DNA of 64,000 nucleotides from Romboutsia lituseburensis (GCF_024723825.1 NZ_JANQBQ010000001.1:868001-932000); one strand, 5' to 3'. Positions 19,061 to 28,692 are shown, counted from the stretch's first letter. The notes: generated by a model not told the origin, from the sequence alone. Made by a program: numbers and translations.

Positions 19061-19849
19061 TTATTTATATTTGTTTAAATTTTTATATTTTTTTATCCAC
19101 CATCTTTCTTTAGTATCATTTATATATAATTCTTTTTCTAAATGTCTCATATGATATGCATATATAGCAAATTCACCTAACTTATCAACTAACTTATTGT
19201 TTACATATGCACCTACAAATGCTCCAATACCAGGTGCTAACTGCAACAATTTAGCTAGATCTATATAATCTCTATATTCTTGTTGAAATGATCTCCAATT
19301 AAAATCATTTATATCCTCAGATAAAGTTTCTTTATATTCATCCCAATGCTCCATCTTTTCAAATATGTAGTTTACATGATTTTGACTTGAAAATGCTAAT
19401 TGAAATATATTTAATATATATATCCTCTCTCTATAATCATTAACGTCAAATCCATATATACTAGCCAATTCATATAAAAGTTTTATTTTTATACTCAGTA
19501 GTAATGGTAAGTCTGCTAAACCTATTAATATACCACCTGCTCCTGTTCCTGCTCCTTCTAAAACTGCTGTTGTTTTATAATTTTTAATTTTTTCTTTAGC
19601 CAATATATCTCTTTCTTCTAAATCTAAATTTTGTATTGGTGGCTTAGTTGTATATTTTGATCCTAACAAAACAACTTTTGTCATATTTTTAATTGCAGTT
19701 GTTATTACTTCATGATATTTATCTGGTAAGATAGAGTTTAATTTGTTTTGAGTTCCTTTTGATGCTTTATTTATTATAGACGGTTTTTTCCTCATTTTAT
19801 TCTGCCATTTAATTAATTCTTTCACTTGTATACTATTGTATTCTTTCAT
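19061..19849 (-). CDS. EcsC family protein
   Basis: 262 residues. The EcsC signature region is visible: glycine-rich GAGTGAGGILIGLADLPLLLSIKIKLLYELASIYGFD, probably membrane-associated, with a C-terminal helical part containing GAFVGAYVNNKLVDKLGEFA. EcsC proteins are linked to ABC exporters and membrane stress in bacilli, but the molecular role is unknown. AAGGTGATT before ATG. Monocistronic. Confidence 0.85.
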   Translation of the reverse strand: MKEYNSIQVKELIKWQNKMRKKPSIINKASKGTQNKLNSILPDKYHEVITTAIKNMTKVVLLGSKYTTKPPIQNLDLEERDILAKEKIKNYKTTAVLEGAGTGAGGILIGLADLPLLLSIKIKLLYELASIYGFDVNDYRERIYILNIFQLAFSSQNHVNYIFEKMEHWDEYKETLSEDINDFNWRSFQQEYRDYIDLAKLLQLAPGIGAFVGAYVNNKLVDKLGEFAIYAYHMRHLEKELYINDTKERWWIKKYKNLNKYK

Positions 19850-19944
19850 TTAATCACCTTTTATCTATTTAGTATATTTATTATATCCCATTTTGCGGTA
19901 CTAATCACCTACAGTTATGCAATTTATTAGTATTATGAAATGAA

Positions 19945-19982
19945 AATAAGGTTAGAATAGCTTATTTATCTAACCTTATTCT
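19945..19982. terminator. Terminator after DUF4397 gene
   Basis: 12-bp stem AATAAGGTTAGA / TCTAACCTTATT with flanking A/T runs, just past the stop at 20000 on the minus strand. Confidence 0.8.
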
Positions 19983-19999
19983 TTATTTTTTATATTTTA

Positions 20000-20614
20000 C
20001 TACTTACATACATAAGTATTTCCATCTACAGATTGAACCATCTGTAGATTTTGTGCATACCCAACTATATACAATGTATATATTCGTTCTACTTTATACT
20101 CAAATTTTCCTGTTGATATAACATCGCCCGTTATTCCATCTTTTACTGAAATATTGTATATTCCTGGTGGTATAAATACATATGGTGTTTCATCACGATA
20201 TGCAACATTATTTAATGATGGAACATCATTAAGCAATAAATCTATAAATTCTATATCAGGACATAAATTTACAGTTCTTCCTACTGCATCTTGCTTAGAA
20301 GGCTGTTGCTCTATATCCTCATCTACAACTAACAAAGTTTCTTTTCCTTGGTTTCCTGTAATCGCTATTGTAAAAATTTGATCGGTAGGCAATCTAAGTG
20401 ACGTTCTTATTATTGGATTAGATTTAGTACCCGCTTCATAAATATCAACCTTATGAGTACCTATAGGAACATAAAAATAAGATGTAAAGTCTTTATATTT
20501 TAAGTCTGAAAATATAAGTATTCCATCTCCATATATGTCCACCGCCATATTTATTGGTAGTGCATTGAATACTCTAACTAAAGTTTTTGTTGGTTTAACT
20601 TTAAAACAATCCAT
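20000..20614 (-). CDS. DUF4397 domain protein
   Basis: 204 residues with two tandem beta-rich DUF4397-type units: LVRVFNALPINMAVDIYGDG...YVPIGTHKVDIYEAG near residues 12-60, and a second half starting ECPDIEFIDLLLNDVPSL-like sequence with VFIPPGIYNISVKDG. No signal peptide or anchor is visible, unlike many cell-surface DUF4397 proteins. AGGGGAGGG before ATG. Function unknown; related Clostridia proteins are often spore or surface associated (weak inference). Confidence 0.8.
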   Translation of the reverse strand: MDCFKVKPTKTLVRVFNALPINMAVDIYGDGILIFSDLKYKDFTSYFYVPIGTHKVDIYEAGTKSNPIIRTSLRLPTDQIFTIAITGNQGKETLLVVDEDIEQQPSKQDAVGRTVNLCPDIEFIDLLLNDVPSLNNVAYRDETPYVFIPPGIYNISVKDGITGDVISTGKFEYKVERIYTLYIVGYAQNLQMVQSVDGNTYVCK

Positions 20615-20692
20615 GCTTTTATCCCTCCCCTAAAATTCTTCTTGATAATAGGATATGTTAACTATTTAGCTTTTGTTCTTTTTATAATTTAG

Positions 20693-20725
20693 ATATTAAT
20701 TATAGATAATATCTATAATTAATAT
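20693..20725. promoter_or_regulatory. Perfect 15-bp inverted repeat between divergent genes
   Basis: ATATTAATTATAGAT (20693-20707), three bases, then its exact reverse complement (20711-20725). It sits about 80 bp upstream of DUF4397 and 100 bp upstream of the rhodanese gene, so it could be a shared operator for both divergent genes. Confidence 0.45.
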
Positions 20726-20823
20726 ATCTCTTTATATTTTTTTTCTATATTAATTTACTAATATCGTATACTTTGTTAATATAATCTAACTTAAATATAT
20801 ATTTAAATAGAAAGGAAGTTCTA

Positions 20824-22182
20824 ATGAAACTTAAATTAAAAACTACATTAACCTTAAGTATCGCTGCACTACTTAGCATATCATTACTATCTGGTTGCGC
20901 TAAAAAAGCTGATAATACTCAAGAAGCTAACATCAAAACAATATCAACTAGTGACTTAGAGAAAAAATTAGACGATAAATCTTGGGTAATAGTCGATACT
21001 CGTATAAACGATGCTTATAATGGTTGGGCATTAGATGGTATAAAAAGAGGTGGACACATAAAAGGAGCAGTCGATTTCTCAGCAAATTGGCTAAATGTTG
21101 ACGCTAAAAATAAAGAAAAGACCTTAGAAAAAGCATTAGAAACTAAAGGAATAGATAAAGATAAGAATATAGTACTATATGATTCTAATGAAAAAGACTC
21201 TAAGGAAGTATATGACTACTTAAAAAACAAAGGGTATGATAATTTATATACATATAATGTAAATGAATGGGCCAATGATAAAAACTTACCTATGGTGCAG
21301 TATAATAATTATGAAATGATAGTTCCAGCTCAAGCTGTTAAAGAATTGTTAGATGGAAAAACACCTGAAACATTTAAAAATTCTAAAAATGTAAAAATTG
21401 TTGAAGCTAGCTGGGGTGAAGAAAAAGAAGCTTATTTAAAAGGACATGTTCCTACTAGTGTTCATATAAATACTGACACTATAGAACCACCACCTAGTTG
21501 GATGATGGCTAGTGACAAAGAACTAACTAAATTTGCCAATGACTACGGATTTACTAAAAATGATACTGTAATAGTTACTGGACCTGATGTAATGGCATCT
21601 TATAGAGTTGCTGTTGTTCTTAGATATATTGGTATAAACGATGTTAGAGTTTTAAATGGCGGAAATGATGCATGGGTAAGTGCCGGGTATGAACTTGAGA
21701 CTAAAAACAACCCTAAAATATCAGGAAATGACTTCGGAGCTACAATACCGCAAAATCCTGACTTAATAGTTACTATACCAGAGCTTAAAGAACAATTAAA
21801 AAATTCTAAATTTACTTTAGTAGACATACGTAGTTGGGATGAGCATATAGGTAAAAAAAGTGGCTATAGCTACCATAACAAAAAGGGACGTATACCAGGA
21901 TCTATTTATGGCTATGCTGGAACAAGTTCAACTACACTTGAGGACTATCGTAATATAGATAATACAATGAGAAACGCAGATGAAATTCAAAATTTATGGA
22001 AATCACAAAATATAAATACTAATAACCATCTTGCATTTATGTGTGGAAGTGGATGGAGAGCAGCTGAAGTTCTAACTTATGCTAATGTTATGGGATTTGA
22101 CAATACATCTTTATATAGCGATGGATGGATTGGCTGGAGCAACGACCCTTCAAATCCAACAGAAACAGGAGAACCTAAATAA
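20824..22182 (+). CDS. Triple-rhodanese lipoprotein
   Basis: 452-residue exported lipoprotein: signal peptide with lipobox LLSGC near residues 20-24. Three rhodanese-like units follow, roughly 40-155, 160-290 and 310-440. The first two lack a Cys at the active-site loop (VLYDSNEKDS and VIVTGPDVMAS), while the third has FMCGSGWRAAEV with Cys and Arg. The protein resembles thiosulfate/3-mercaptopyruvate sulfurtransferases that act outside the membrane. GAAAGGAAG precedes the ATG. A small membrane protein gene follows eight bases later and is probably cotranscribed. Confidence 0.88.
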   Translation: MKLKLKTTLTLSIAALLSISLLSGCAKKADNTQEANIKTISTSDLEKKLDDKSWVIVDTRINDAYNGWALDGIKRGGHIKGAVDFSANWLNVDAKNKEKTLEKALETKGIDKDKNIVLYDSNEKDSKEVYDYLKNKGYDNLYTYNVNEWANDKNLPMVQYNNYEMIVPAQAVKELLDGKTPETFKNSKNVKIVEASWGEEKEAYLKGHVPTSVHINTDTIEPPPSWMMASDKELTKFANDYGFTKNDTVIVTGPDVMASYRVAVVLRYIGINDVRVLNGGNDAWVSAGYELETKNNPKISGNDFGATIPQNPDLIVTIPELKEQLKNSKFTLVDIRSWDEHIGKKSGYSYHNKKGRIPGSIYGYAGTSSTTLEDYRNIDNTMRNADEIQNLWKSQNINTNNHLAFMCGSGWRAAEVLTYANVMGFDNTSLYSDGWIGWSNDPSNPTETGEPK

Positions 22183-22190
22183 TTTTTAAC

Positions 22191-22625
22191 ATGAAAAAAA
22201 TTAATTTTAAAAATATCTTCTGTGCTTTTGCAAAGGTTGTTCAATTAATTTTATTTATAGGTGTTTTTATTTTACAATACTTAACTAATAAAAGTGCTGG
22301 TGTAATGCATCATGTATATTATAAAAGGTATCAGTTTGAAAATACAATTTTTTCAAATTCTAACTTAAAAATAAAGAGTTATTTTGTAATTTTTATATCA
22401 GCATTATTTTTACTTTTACTAATATGCTCTTTCTTAAAAAATAAAAATCTTAATTTAAAATTAAAAATAATTTTAGGTTTTATACTTTCAGTAGTTCTAT
22501 ATATAATTATGATGAGCGGATTATTTAATTCACTATTAGCTTTTCATTATTTTATATTTTCATTTGCAGCAATTGTATTTATTCAATTAATTGTTGTTTT
22601 AATTAATTTTAAACAAAACAGTTAA
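22191..22625 (+). CDS. Small four-helix membrane protein, unknown
   Basis: 144 residues with four hydrophobic segments (about 14-33, 58-77, 88-107 and 115-137) and short basic loops. No family recognised. It starts eight bases after the rhodanese lipoprotein stop and shares its terminator, so it is likely part of the same transcript and may assist that lipoprotein. There is little room for an independent Shine-Dalgarno (only a weak TTTAAC spacer), which suggests translational coupling. Confidence 0.65.
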   Translation: MKKINFKNIFCAFAKVVQLILFIGVFILQYLTNKSAGVMHHVYYKRYQFENTIFSNSNLKIKSYFVIFISALFLLLLICSFLKNKNLNLKLKIILGFILSVVLYIIMMSGLFNSLLAFHYFIFSFAAIVFIQLIVVLINFKQNS

Positions 22626-22648
22626 CCTTCTTAGGTTAACTGTTTTTT
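22617..22648 (+). terminator. Terminator after rhodanese operon
   Basis: Stem AACAGTTAACC / GGTTAACTGTT followed by T6; its left arm overlaps the last codons of the membrane protein gene. Confidence 0.88.
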
Positions 22649-22834
22649 ATTTAAATTTTTTGTATACCTTTAAAATAAATTTATATATAATATCATTTTT
22701 AATTAAAATACGCTCAATTATATGCAAGTTTTTACTTGTTTATTTAATGTGCTTTATTAAATATATTTAGTATGAATTATTACTATTTTCATATTGCTTA
22801 TATTGTGGTATATTCATACAGGGAGGAAATCATC

Positions 22835-23998
22835 ATGACAAAATTTTATGCAAAATATTTAACTCTTTTTATTGGTTTAGGTGCTTATAATACATTTTTA
22901 CCAGTATATTTAGAAAAAACATTAGGATTTAGTTCATCTCAGGTTGGGATGGTCGTATCAATACCTTCTATAATTGGTATTATATTTGTTCCTATATGGG
23001 GCCTTATAAGTGATTTATTAAAAAAGCAAAAATCTGTCCTTTGGTTTAATATATTGCTGTCACTTTTATTTACAGTACTTTATATTATTACAGATTCGTT
23101 TATTCCAGTGTTAGTAGTTACTACATTCCTTGAAATGTTTAGAAACTCTATACTACCTTTGACTGACTCTATAACTACATCATTTTGTAAAGAAAATAAT
23201 AAAAATTATGGTAGCATAAGAGTAATTGGCTCTATGTCATTTGCTATTTCATCATTTTTATGTGGTCAGCTTATAAAAGCAACAAATAGCAACATAATGT
23301 TTTTATATGTATTTATAGTTAGTATGATTGGATGCTTATTAATAACTCCTATATTAGATACTACTACTAAAGTTGAACATAAAGAAAAATTAAACTTAAA
23401 AGAAGATTTACCAAAATTATTTAAAAATAAATCATATATATTAATATTAGTTTGTGGAGTTTGTGTAGCTTCATTAACAGAAGCTATGATGTCTTATCAA
23501 GGAATTCATTTAATGAGTCTTGGCGCTGGTGCTGAACTTGTTGGTCTTCTTACTGTATTTATGGTTATTCCTGAATTATTTTTTATGGTAAAAAGTAAAG
23601 ATTTAGTTGAAAAATATGGATTGGTAAAAATGATAGGATTTGCAAGTTGTGCTTTATTAGTTAGATGGACTGTTTATGCATTAACAACTAACCCTTGGTT
23701 ATTTATGGTTGCTACATCTATGCACGGTATCGCTATTTCTATTATGATAATTTGCGCCTTTGACTTCATTGGAAAAGTAGTTGATAAAAAGCTTTATACT
23801 ACATCGATGACTGTTTATACTTTTACTATAGGTGTTTCTTATTCGCTTATGAAGTTGTTATATGGAACTATGATAGACTTATTTGGAATAAATTCAATAT
23901 TTATTTTTTCTATAGGTGTTTCATTATTTAGCTTCATTGTTTTAAAGTGGATAAGTAATTTAGATATTGTTAAATCTAAAAAATCAGAAATTGCATAA
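22835..23998 (+). CDS. MFS transporter
   Basis: 387-residue 12-helix major facilitator protein of the nucleoside/phenylpropionate/LacY-like group: YLTLFIGLGAYNTFLPVYLEKTLGFSSSQVG in helix 1-2 and the cytoplasmic loop 2-3 GLISDLLKKQK. Start ATG at 22835 is chosen because GGGAGGAAA lies seven bases upstream; an in-frame ATG at 22772 has no ribosome binding site and would add 21 unlike residues. Substrate unknown. Monocistronic. Confidence 0.85.
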   Translation: MTKFYAKYLTLFIGLGAYNTFLPVYLEKTLGFSSSQVGMVVSIPSIIGIIFVPIWGLISDLLKKQKSVLWFNILLSLLFTVLYIITDSFIPVLVVTTFLEMFRNSILPLTDSITTSFCKENNKNYGSIRVIGSMSFAISSFLCGQLIKATNSNIMFLYVFIVSMIGCLLITPILDTTTKVEHKEKLNLKEDLPKLFKNKSYILILVCGVCVASLTEAMMSYQGIHLMSLGAGAELVGLLTVFMVIPELFFMVKSKDLVEKYGLVKMIGFASCALLVRWTVYALTTNPWLFMVATSMHGIAISIMIICAFDFIGKVVDKKLYTTSMTVYTFTIGVSYSLMKLLYGTMIDLFGINSIFIFSIGVSLFSFIVLKWISNLDIVKSKKSEIA

Positions 23999-24000
23999 AC

Positions 24001-24041
24001 AAAGTCATAAAATAACTTATTAAAGTTGTTTTATGACTTTT
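24001..24041 (+). terminator. Terminator after MFS gene
   Basis: Long stem built on AAAGTCATAAAA / TTTTATGACTTT with inner AAC/GTT pairing. Confidence 0.8.
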
Positions 24042-24070
24042 AATATTTAATCTATAAAGGAGGTTATTTT

Positions 24071-24787
24071 ATGCCATTTACATTAACTCACCCAGCTTTA
24101 GTTGTTTTTAATAAAAATAAAAATTTTAATTTACTAGGTTTAATTTTAGGATCTATGGCTCCTGATTTTATATATTTTATACTTTTTAATCCAAGTAGTA
24201 GCTTAGGCCATACTTTAAATGGTTTTATTTTTGTTAATTTACCTTTATGTTTTTTATTATCTTATATAATAACTAAGATTATAAAATATCCTTTTATATC
24301 AAATTTACCATTTGGCCTCTCTAAGTATTATACTTATTTATTAGATGATAAAAATAAATCTATAAATTTAAAGAGTGTTATAGTATTTACCTATTCTTGC
24401 TTAATCGGAATGCTAACACATGTATTTTGGGATGCCTTTACTCATAAGACAGGATTTTTTGTTACAAATATAAAATTTTTAACAAAAAGTTTTAATATAT
24501 TATCATTCAAAATACCTATCTATAAAATATTGCAACATGGAAGTACTATTATAGGCTTTTTTATAATCTTAGCTTTTCTTTATAGTATAAAAAAAATTTC
24601 TTATAAAAAATTTTATTGCAATAAAATCAAATATCATTTAATTGCTTTTATTTTTTTGATTTTAACTTTAATTTTAAGCTATTTATTATTTAATAATTTC
24701 GGTATAGGTAGATTTGTTGTTACTATTATAAACGGACTGTTTATTGGATATTTTATCTCATCACTTATATTTATGACAAGGTACTAG
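24071..24787 (+). CDS. DUF4184 family membrane protein
   Basis: 238 residues. The N-terminus MPFTLTHPALVVFNKNKN and LGSMAPDFIYFI, with THVFWDAFTHKTGFF in the middle, are the DUF4184 signatures; these His/Asp motifs resemble the zinc-type sites of YdjM/PAP-like membrane hydrolases. Five or six membrane segments. AAAGGAGG seven bases before ATG. Function unknown. Confidence 0.85.
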   Translation: MPFTLTHPALVVFNKNKNFNLLGLILGSMAPDFIYFILFNPSSSLGHTLNGFIFVNLPLCFLLSYIITKIIKYPFISNLPFGLSKYYTYLLDDKNKSINLKSVIVFTYSCLIGMLTHVFWDAFTHKTGFFVTNIKFLTKSFNILSFKIPIYKILQHGSTIIGFFIILAFLYSIKKISYKKFYCNKIKYHLIAFIFLILTLILSYLLFNNFGIGRFVVTIINGLFIGYFISSLIFMTRY

Positions 24788-24829
24788 ATAAAACATTTAA
24801 TATCATTGACATAATAATACTATAATAAT

Positions 24830-24860
24830 AAACTCTAATTAAAATAATAATTAGGAGTTT
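24830..24860 (+). promoter_or_regulatory. Hairpin enclosing the DUF2284 ribosome binding site
   Basis: AAACTCTAATT (24830-24840) pairs with AATTAGGAGTTT (24849-24860) with one bulged G. The right arm contains the AGGAG Shine-Dalgarno of the next gene, whose ATG is at 24866. The stem would block ribosome entry when folded. Confidence 0.5.
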
Positions 24861-24865
24861 TATTT

Positions 24866-25453
24866 ATGATAAATTTAAATTTCAATAAAGATAATAATAA
24901 AATCAATTTAAAAGCAAATGTGTGTTCAAATGATATTTTAAAAAACTATATGAACTTTGATTATTTTACAGGTCTTTGCAAGGATGGCTGCCCTCATTAT
25001 AATTTAAGCTATACTTGTCCTCCAAATAGTCCTAAATTTACTGATTATACTAAAAACTATAATTACTCTTTAGTTATAGCTATGTATATGGAGATAGATA
25101 AAGATCAAACTATCAATGATATTCATCCTTACTTAAGGAGAGTTTTATCTGATCTTCTAATCCCTCTTGAAAAAGAAGTTAATGGTCTATTAACAGATGG
25201 AGGTCGCTGTCGTTACTGTGAATCATGTACCTATATGGATAACCTACCGTGTAGATATCCAGACAAATTAAGATTTAGTATGGAAGCTATGGGAATAGAT
25301 TTGGATAAAGTCTGCAAGGATATACTTAATCATTCTATTGTATGGGATAATAATGAAAATAGCTATTGCACAGTACTTGGCTCAGTTAATTTTAATGATT
25401 TACCAGATGATAAACTAGAAAAAATTCTATTAAGTTTAGTTAATTCTATATAA
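24866..25453 (+). CDS. DUF2284 metal-binding protein
   Basis: 195 residues with the Cys-rich DUF2284 pattern: GLCKDGCPHYNLSYTCPPNSPKF, then GRCRYCESCTY and PCRYPDKLRFSMEAMGID. The many Cys suggest an iron-sulfur cluster or zinc sites. Similar proteins occur in methanogens and Clostridia and are thought to be involved in corrinoid or redox metabolism; the role is not established. Its Shine-Dalgarno is inside a hairpin (24830-24860). Confidence 0.88.
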   Translation: MINLNFNKDNNKINLKANVCSNDILKNYMNFDYFTGLCKDGCPHYNLSYTCPPNSPKFTDYTKNYNYSLVIAMYMEIDKDQTINDIHPYLRRVLSDLLIPLEKEVNGLLTDGGRCRYCESCTYMDNLPCRYPDKLRFSMEAMGIDLDKVCKDILNHSIVWDNNENSYCTVLGSVNFNDLPDDKLEKILLSLVNSI

Positions 25454-25634
25454 TATTTTTTTAATAATATTAATAAATTCTACTTTTACATATTATAGTA
25501 AGGTAGAATTTATTTTTTTAACATTTATGTGCTATTATATTCTTTCTACTTGGCATATAATAAACCTATAATAATTTAACCTTTTTATTACGATTGAATT
25601 ATTTTATTATTTTTTAATTGTAGAGGTGGAAAAT

Positions 25635-26411
25635 ATGATTTCTAAAGATTTAAAATACTTTTTTATAACATTAGTATTTTTATGTATAATTGGATTTTCA
25701 GTTACCATATATACTACTAATCAAAATATCTTAACTTATGGTTCACCCATTTTTATGATATTTTATGGTATCTCTGGATATTCCCCTGCTTTAGCTGCTT
25801 TAATTACAATAAAAATATTTTCGTCTAATTATAGTTTTATTAATTTTGTAAAAAATATTACTAATATAAGAAAAAGTTTTAAAGAATATTTCTATGTTTT
25901 AGTTGTAACTTTAATTTTGTGGACAATTCCATTTATTGTTGTTGAATTTCATAGAGGTAAAAGCATTTTACTTAATGAACCATTAATCTCATTAGTTTGG
26001 ATAACACCTATTATGATATTTGGTGGTGGCTTAGAAGAAATTGGTTGGAGAGGATATTTGCTGCCTAAACTATTAAAGAATTACTCTTATTTTACAAGTT
26101 CTTTGATAGTAGGATCTATTTGGTCGTTATGGCATTTACCCCTTTGGTTTGTAGTTGGAACACCTCAACAGGGAACTAATTTTCTCCCTTTTGCACTTAC
26201 ATGTATTGCATCATCTTTTATACTCACTTACATATATACTGAAACAAACAGTATTTGGCTTTGTATATTATTCCATGCATTAGATAATGCGTGTTCTTAT
26301 GTATTTAAATATGATGTCGGCATGCATATAGTTGTATCTATAGCTACTTGTGCTGCTGGATTCTTTATATTTTATTTTTCTAAAAAATATATTAGACTAA
26401 AATCTATTTAA
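25635..26411 (+). CDS. CPBP family intramembrane metalloprotease
   Basis: 258-residue membrane protein of the CAAX/CPBP (Abi) family with the catalytic motifs EEIGWRGYLLPKL (EExxxR), WSLWHLPLWF (FxxxH-type) and ILFHALDNA (HxxxN/D). Seven or so membrane segments. ATG at 25635 is preferred because AGGTGG lies six bases upstream; a GTG at 25626 overlaps that site. Roles in the family include peptide modification, bacteriocin immunity and signalling; none can be assigned here. Confidence 0.88.
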   Translation: MISKDLKYFFITLVFLCIIGFSVTIYTTNQNILTYGSPIFMIFYGISGYSPALAALITIKIFSSNYSFINFVKNITNIRKSFKEYFYVLVVTLILWTIPFIVVEFHRGKSILLNEPLISLVWITPIMIFGGGLEEIGWRGYLLPKLLKNYSYFTSSLIVGSIWSLWHLPLWFVVGTPQQGTNFLPFALTCIASSFILTYIYTETNSIWLCILFHALDNACSYVFKYDVGMHIVVSIATCAAGFFIFYFSKKYIRLKSI

Positions 26412-26426
26412 ATTAGTAAATAAAGC

Positions 26427-26480
26427 AAAAAACTCATTTGTAGTTCTTATTATATTTATTACTACAAATGAGTTTTATTT
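26427..26480. terminator. Bidirectional terminator
   Basis: 16-bp stem AAAACTCATTTGTAGT / ACTACAAATGAGTTTT between convergent CPBP and metallopeptidase-like genes. Confidence 0.88.
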
Positions 26481-27725
26481 TTATAAACTATTAATTTTAT
26501 TTCTTAAATCATCTCTTAACTTTACTAATTCTTTATATTTATAAAAAAATTTTATCTTTTCATCTTTTACACTTTTTCCCGTTGGTTTATCTTCTAATAC
26601 AAAATAACTAAAGGTTTCAGCTATATCTTCACTTGGATCTGTTGATGCATATTCATCTACAAAACTATTTTTATGCCTTTCATAAAAATATAAATTATCA
26701 TTATTTGAATTTCTGTCATCAATTATATCGGTCCAGAAACTTTTATAAAATTCATTTATATATGAATTTTTCTTAGATGATATTCCTTCTTCACAATAAT
26801 TTTCTGTATCATAATCATATGTATAAACAACTTGATGACTATTTAAACTCATATAATGAAAATATTCATGAAAGATAGTCTCATAAAAATAATTGTTATT
26901 TTCTTCATTAAATACATCTTTTGGATCTATATTAATTATCCATCTACTACCGTCTTCGTTATTAGGTGCTACAGAAGCTAATTCATTATCTTTTCCATCT
27001 GTTGAAAAATATATTTCATCAAAATTTTCAAGTCCATAATGTGGTAATATATGTTTTATATTTTTCCATATGTTTTTATATTCAGCAAGATTTGAATTGG
27101 ATAGTTCGTCAGGTGTTATATTCTCTATATTTTCATACTTAAGTTCTAAGTTTTTATTTATTTTGAAAACTGCTTCTAATTCTAAATTACTACCTTCTGT
27201 TAAATATGATACTAGTATATCTATCTGCTTTAAATTATAATCTTCAAGTACTAACTGTATGTTTTCTAATGATTCGTAATTTCTAGATTCATAAGATTGT
27301 ATTTGATCTTTTAGATAATTATAATCACTTTTACTTACTATTAATTTTAACTTTTCTAATGTTTTATTTTTTAAATTATACTCATCATCTGTATATTCAA
27401 GTTCATATCCATTAAGTAGATATTTTATTGTATAATTATTTAACTTATCATTTATAATTTTTGATAAACTAAGCTCTAACAAATTAGGTTCTAGTTGATT
27501 TTGATTTAATCTACTTTCTGATAAATATGTTTTTAGAGTTAACAACATTTTAATTTCATTTTTTTCTTTTGATGTTATTTTATTATTTAACATCCCTAAA
27601 TTTTCTTCTGCTATTTGGTCTATATCATTGCTAGAATAAACATTATAAATATTGTTGGTAATTATTAATGTTCCTATTATGACTATAAACACAATAAAAA
27701 TTGATGTCTTATTAAATTTTGTCAT
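26481..27725 (-). CDS. Membrane-anchored HExxH metallopeptidase-like protein
   Basis: 414 residues. One N-terminal membrane segment (about 8-26, FIVFIVIIGTLIITNNIY) and no cleavage motif, so it is probably anchored outward. A long helical region precedes the motif IFHEYFHYMSLN near residue 290, a classic HExxH zinc site, and DIAETFSYFVL near residue 370 can give the third ligand Glu. ATG at 27725 follows GGAGGAAAG; the longer frame starts inside this site. No precise family assigned; a gluzincin peptidase is the best guess. Confidence 0.7.
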   Translation of the reverse strand: MTKFNKTSIFIVFIVIIGTLIITNNIYNVYSSNDIDQIAEENLGMLNNKITSKEKNEIKMLLTLKTYLSESRLNQNQLEPNLLELSLSKIINDKLNNYTIKYLLNGYELEYTDDEYNLKNKTLEKLKLIVSKSDYNYLKDQIQSYESRNYESLENIQLVLEDYNLKQIDILVSYLTEGSNLELEAVFKINKNLELKYENIENITPDELSNSNLAEYKNIWKNIKHILPHYGLENFDEIYFSTDGKDNELASVAPNNEDGSRWIINIDPKDVFNEENNNYFYETIFHEYFHYMSLNSHQVVYTYDYDTENYCEEGISSKKNSYINEFYKSFWTDIIDDRNSNNDNLYFYERHKNSFVDEYASTDPSEDIAETFSYFVLEDKPTGKSVKDEKIKFFYKYKELVKLRDDLRNKINSL

Positions 27726-27754
27726 ATGTCTTTCCTCCATGTATTATTATATAC

Positions 27755-27787
27755 AAAAAACTGCTTTAAAACGTAGTTTTAAGGCAG
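27755..27787 (-). terminator. Terminator after PilZ gene
   Basis: Stem CTGCTTTAAAAC / GTTTTAAGGCAG (one wobble) with T6 on the minus strand. Confidence 0.8.
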
Positions 27788-27817
27788 CTATATTTAGACT
27801 AGTTAAAATTTTAGTTT

Positions 27818-28525
27818 CTAACTTTTAATCTTTAGATTTTTAGATTGCATTTTTCTATTATCAAATATAAATCTAGATATTTCATTTTTTTGTTTATTAT
27901 TTAAATCTTCAAATTTAATATGATAGAAATATTTTCCATTAGAGAAATTTTCTCTCTTTTTAACTATATAACTTTTTATCTCATAAATTTTATCTTCTAT
28001 ATCAACTTTTACTTTTATATTTTTAGTTTGATATATATTTTCATATGTTTCCATAAGCATCCCTCCAACACTTATGTCTAATGTGCTTCCTTCATATTCT
28101 GTAATTTCTTTGGGTAATAGTGTATAGATTACATCTAATGAAATTGGCAATCTATAATTATCTCTTCTTTGTTTTTTTTCTATTGGCTGGGTAATTTTAC
28201 CTTTATAATATGTAATATCCTCTTTTACAATTTTTTCTATTATAGTTACTCTTGTTGTATATAGCCCTGTGTAACTTACAAAATCTATTTTTATATTGTT
28301 CCCATTTTTAAACCTTACATGGTCATATTCATTTATAGGACATCTGAAAACTACCTCTCTACTATTTATACTTTCCACATCTGTTGTATACGTTTTTCTA
28401 TTATAAATCATACGTACCATCAAATTTACGTCTTTCTCCAAAACTTTGCTATACTCATCAATTGACCTGTCTATAGCTTTTTCTGCAGACTTTTGAGTCA
28501 TTTTTGAAAATAAATCAAATATCAC
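27818..28525 (-). CDS. PilZ domain c-di-GMP receptor (YcgR-like)
   Basis: 235 residues: N-terminal YcgR/PilZN-like beta domain (about 35-110) and a C-terminal PilZ domain with the c-di-GMP motif split as QRRDNYR (RxxxR) and DISVGGM (DxSxGG). Proteins of this plan bind c-di-GMP and modulate flagella or surface functions. Start GTG at 28525 after AGGAGAG. No flagellar gene nearby; monocistronic. Confidence 0.88.
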   Translation of the reverse strand: MIFDLFSKMTQKSAEKAIDRSIDEYSKVLEKDVNLMVRMIYNRKTYTTDVESINSREVVFRCPINEYDHVRFKNGNNIKIDFVSYTGLYTTRVTIIEKIVKEDITYYKGKITQPIEKKQRRDNYRLPISLDVIYTLLPKEITEYEGSTLDISVGGMLMETYENIYQTKNIKVKVDIEDKIYEIKSYIVKKRENFSNGKYFYHIKFEDLNNKQKNEISRFIFDNRKMQSKNLKIKS

Positions 28526-28692
28526 TTTATCACATCTCTCCTAATTTGGTTTAATTGTCTATGTTTTAAGTATAATAAATTTTTTATTTTTTGTATATAT
28601 TATTTCATACTACAAATAATTACTTATTTCTACATTTTATTATATTCTCAAATAATTTCATTTCCCAATGTATATATGTTTTTTATTTAAAA

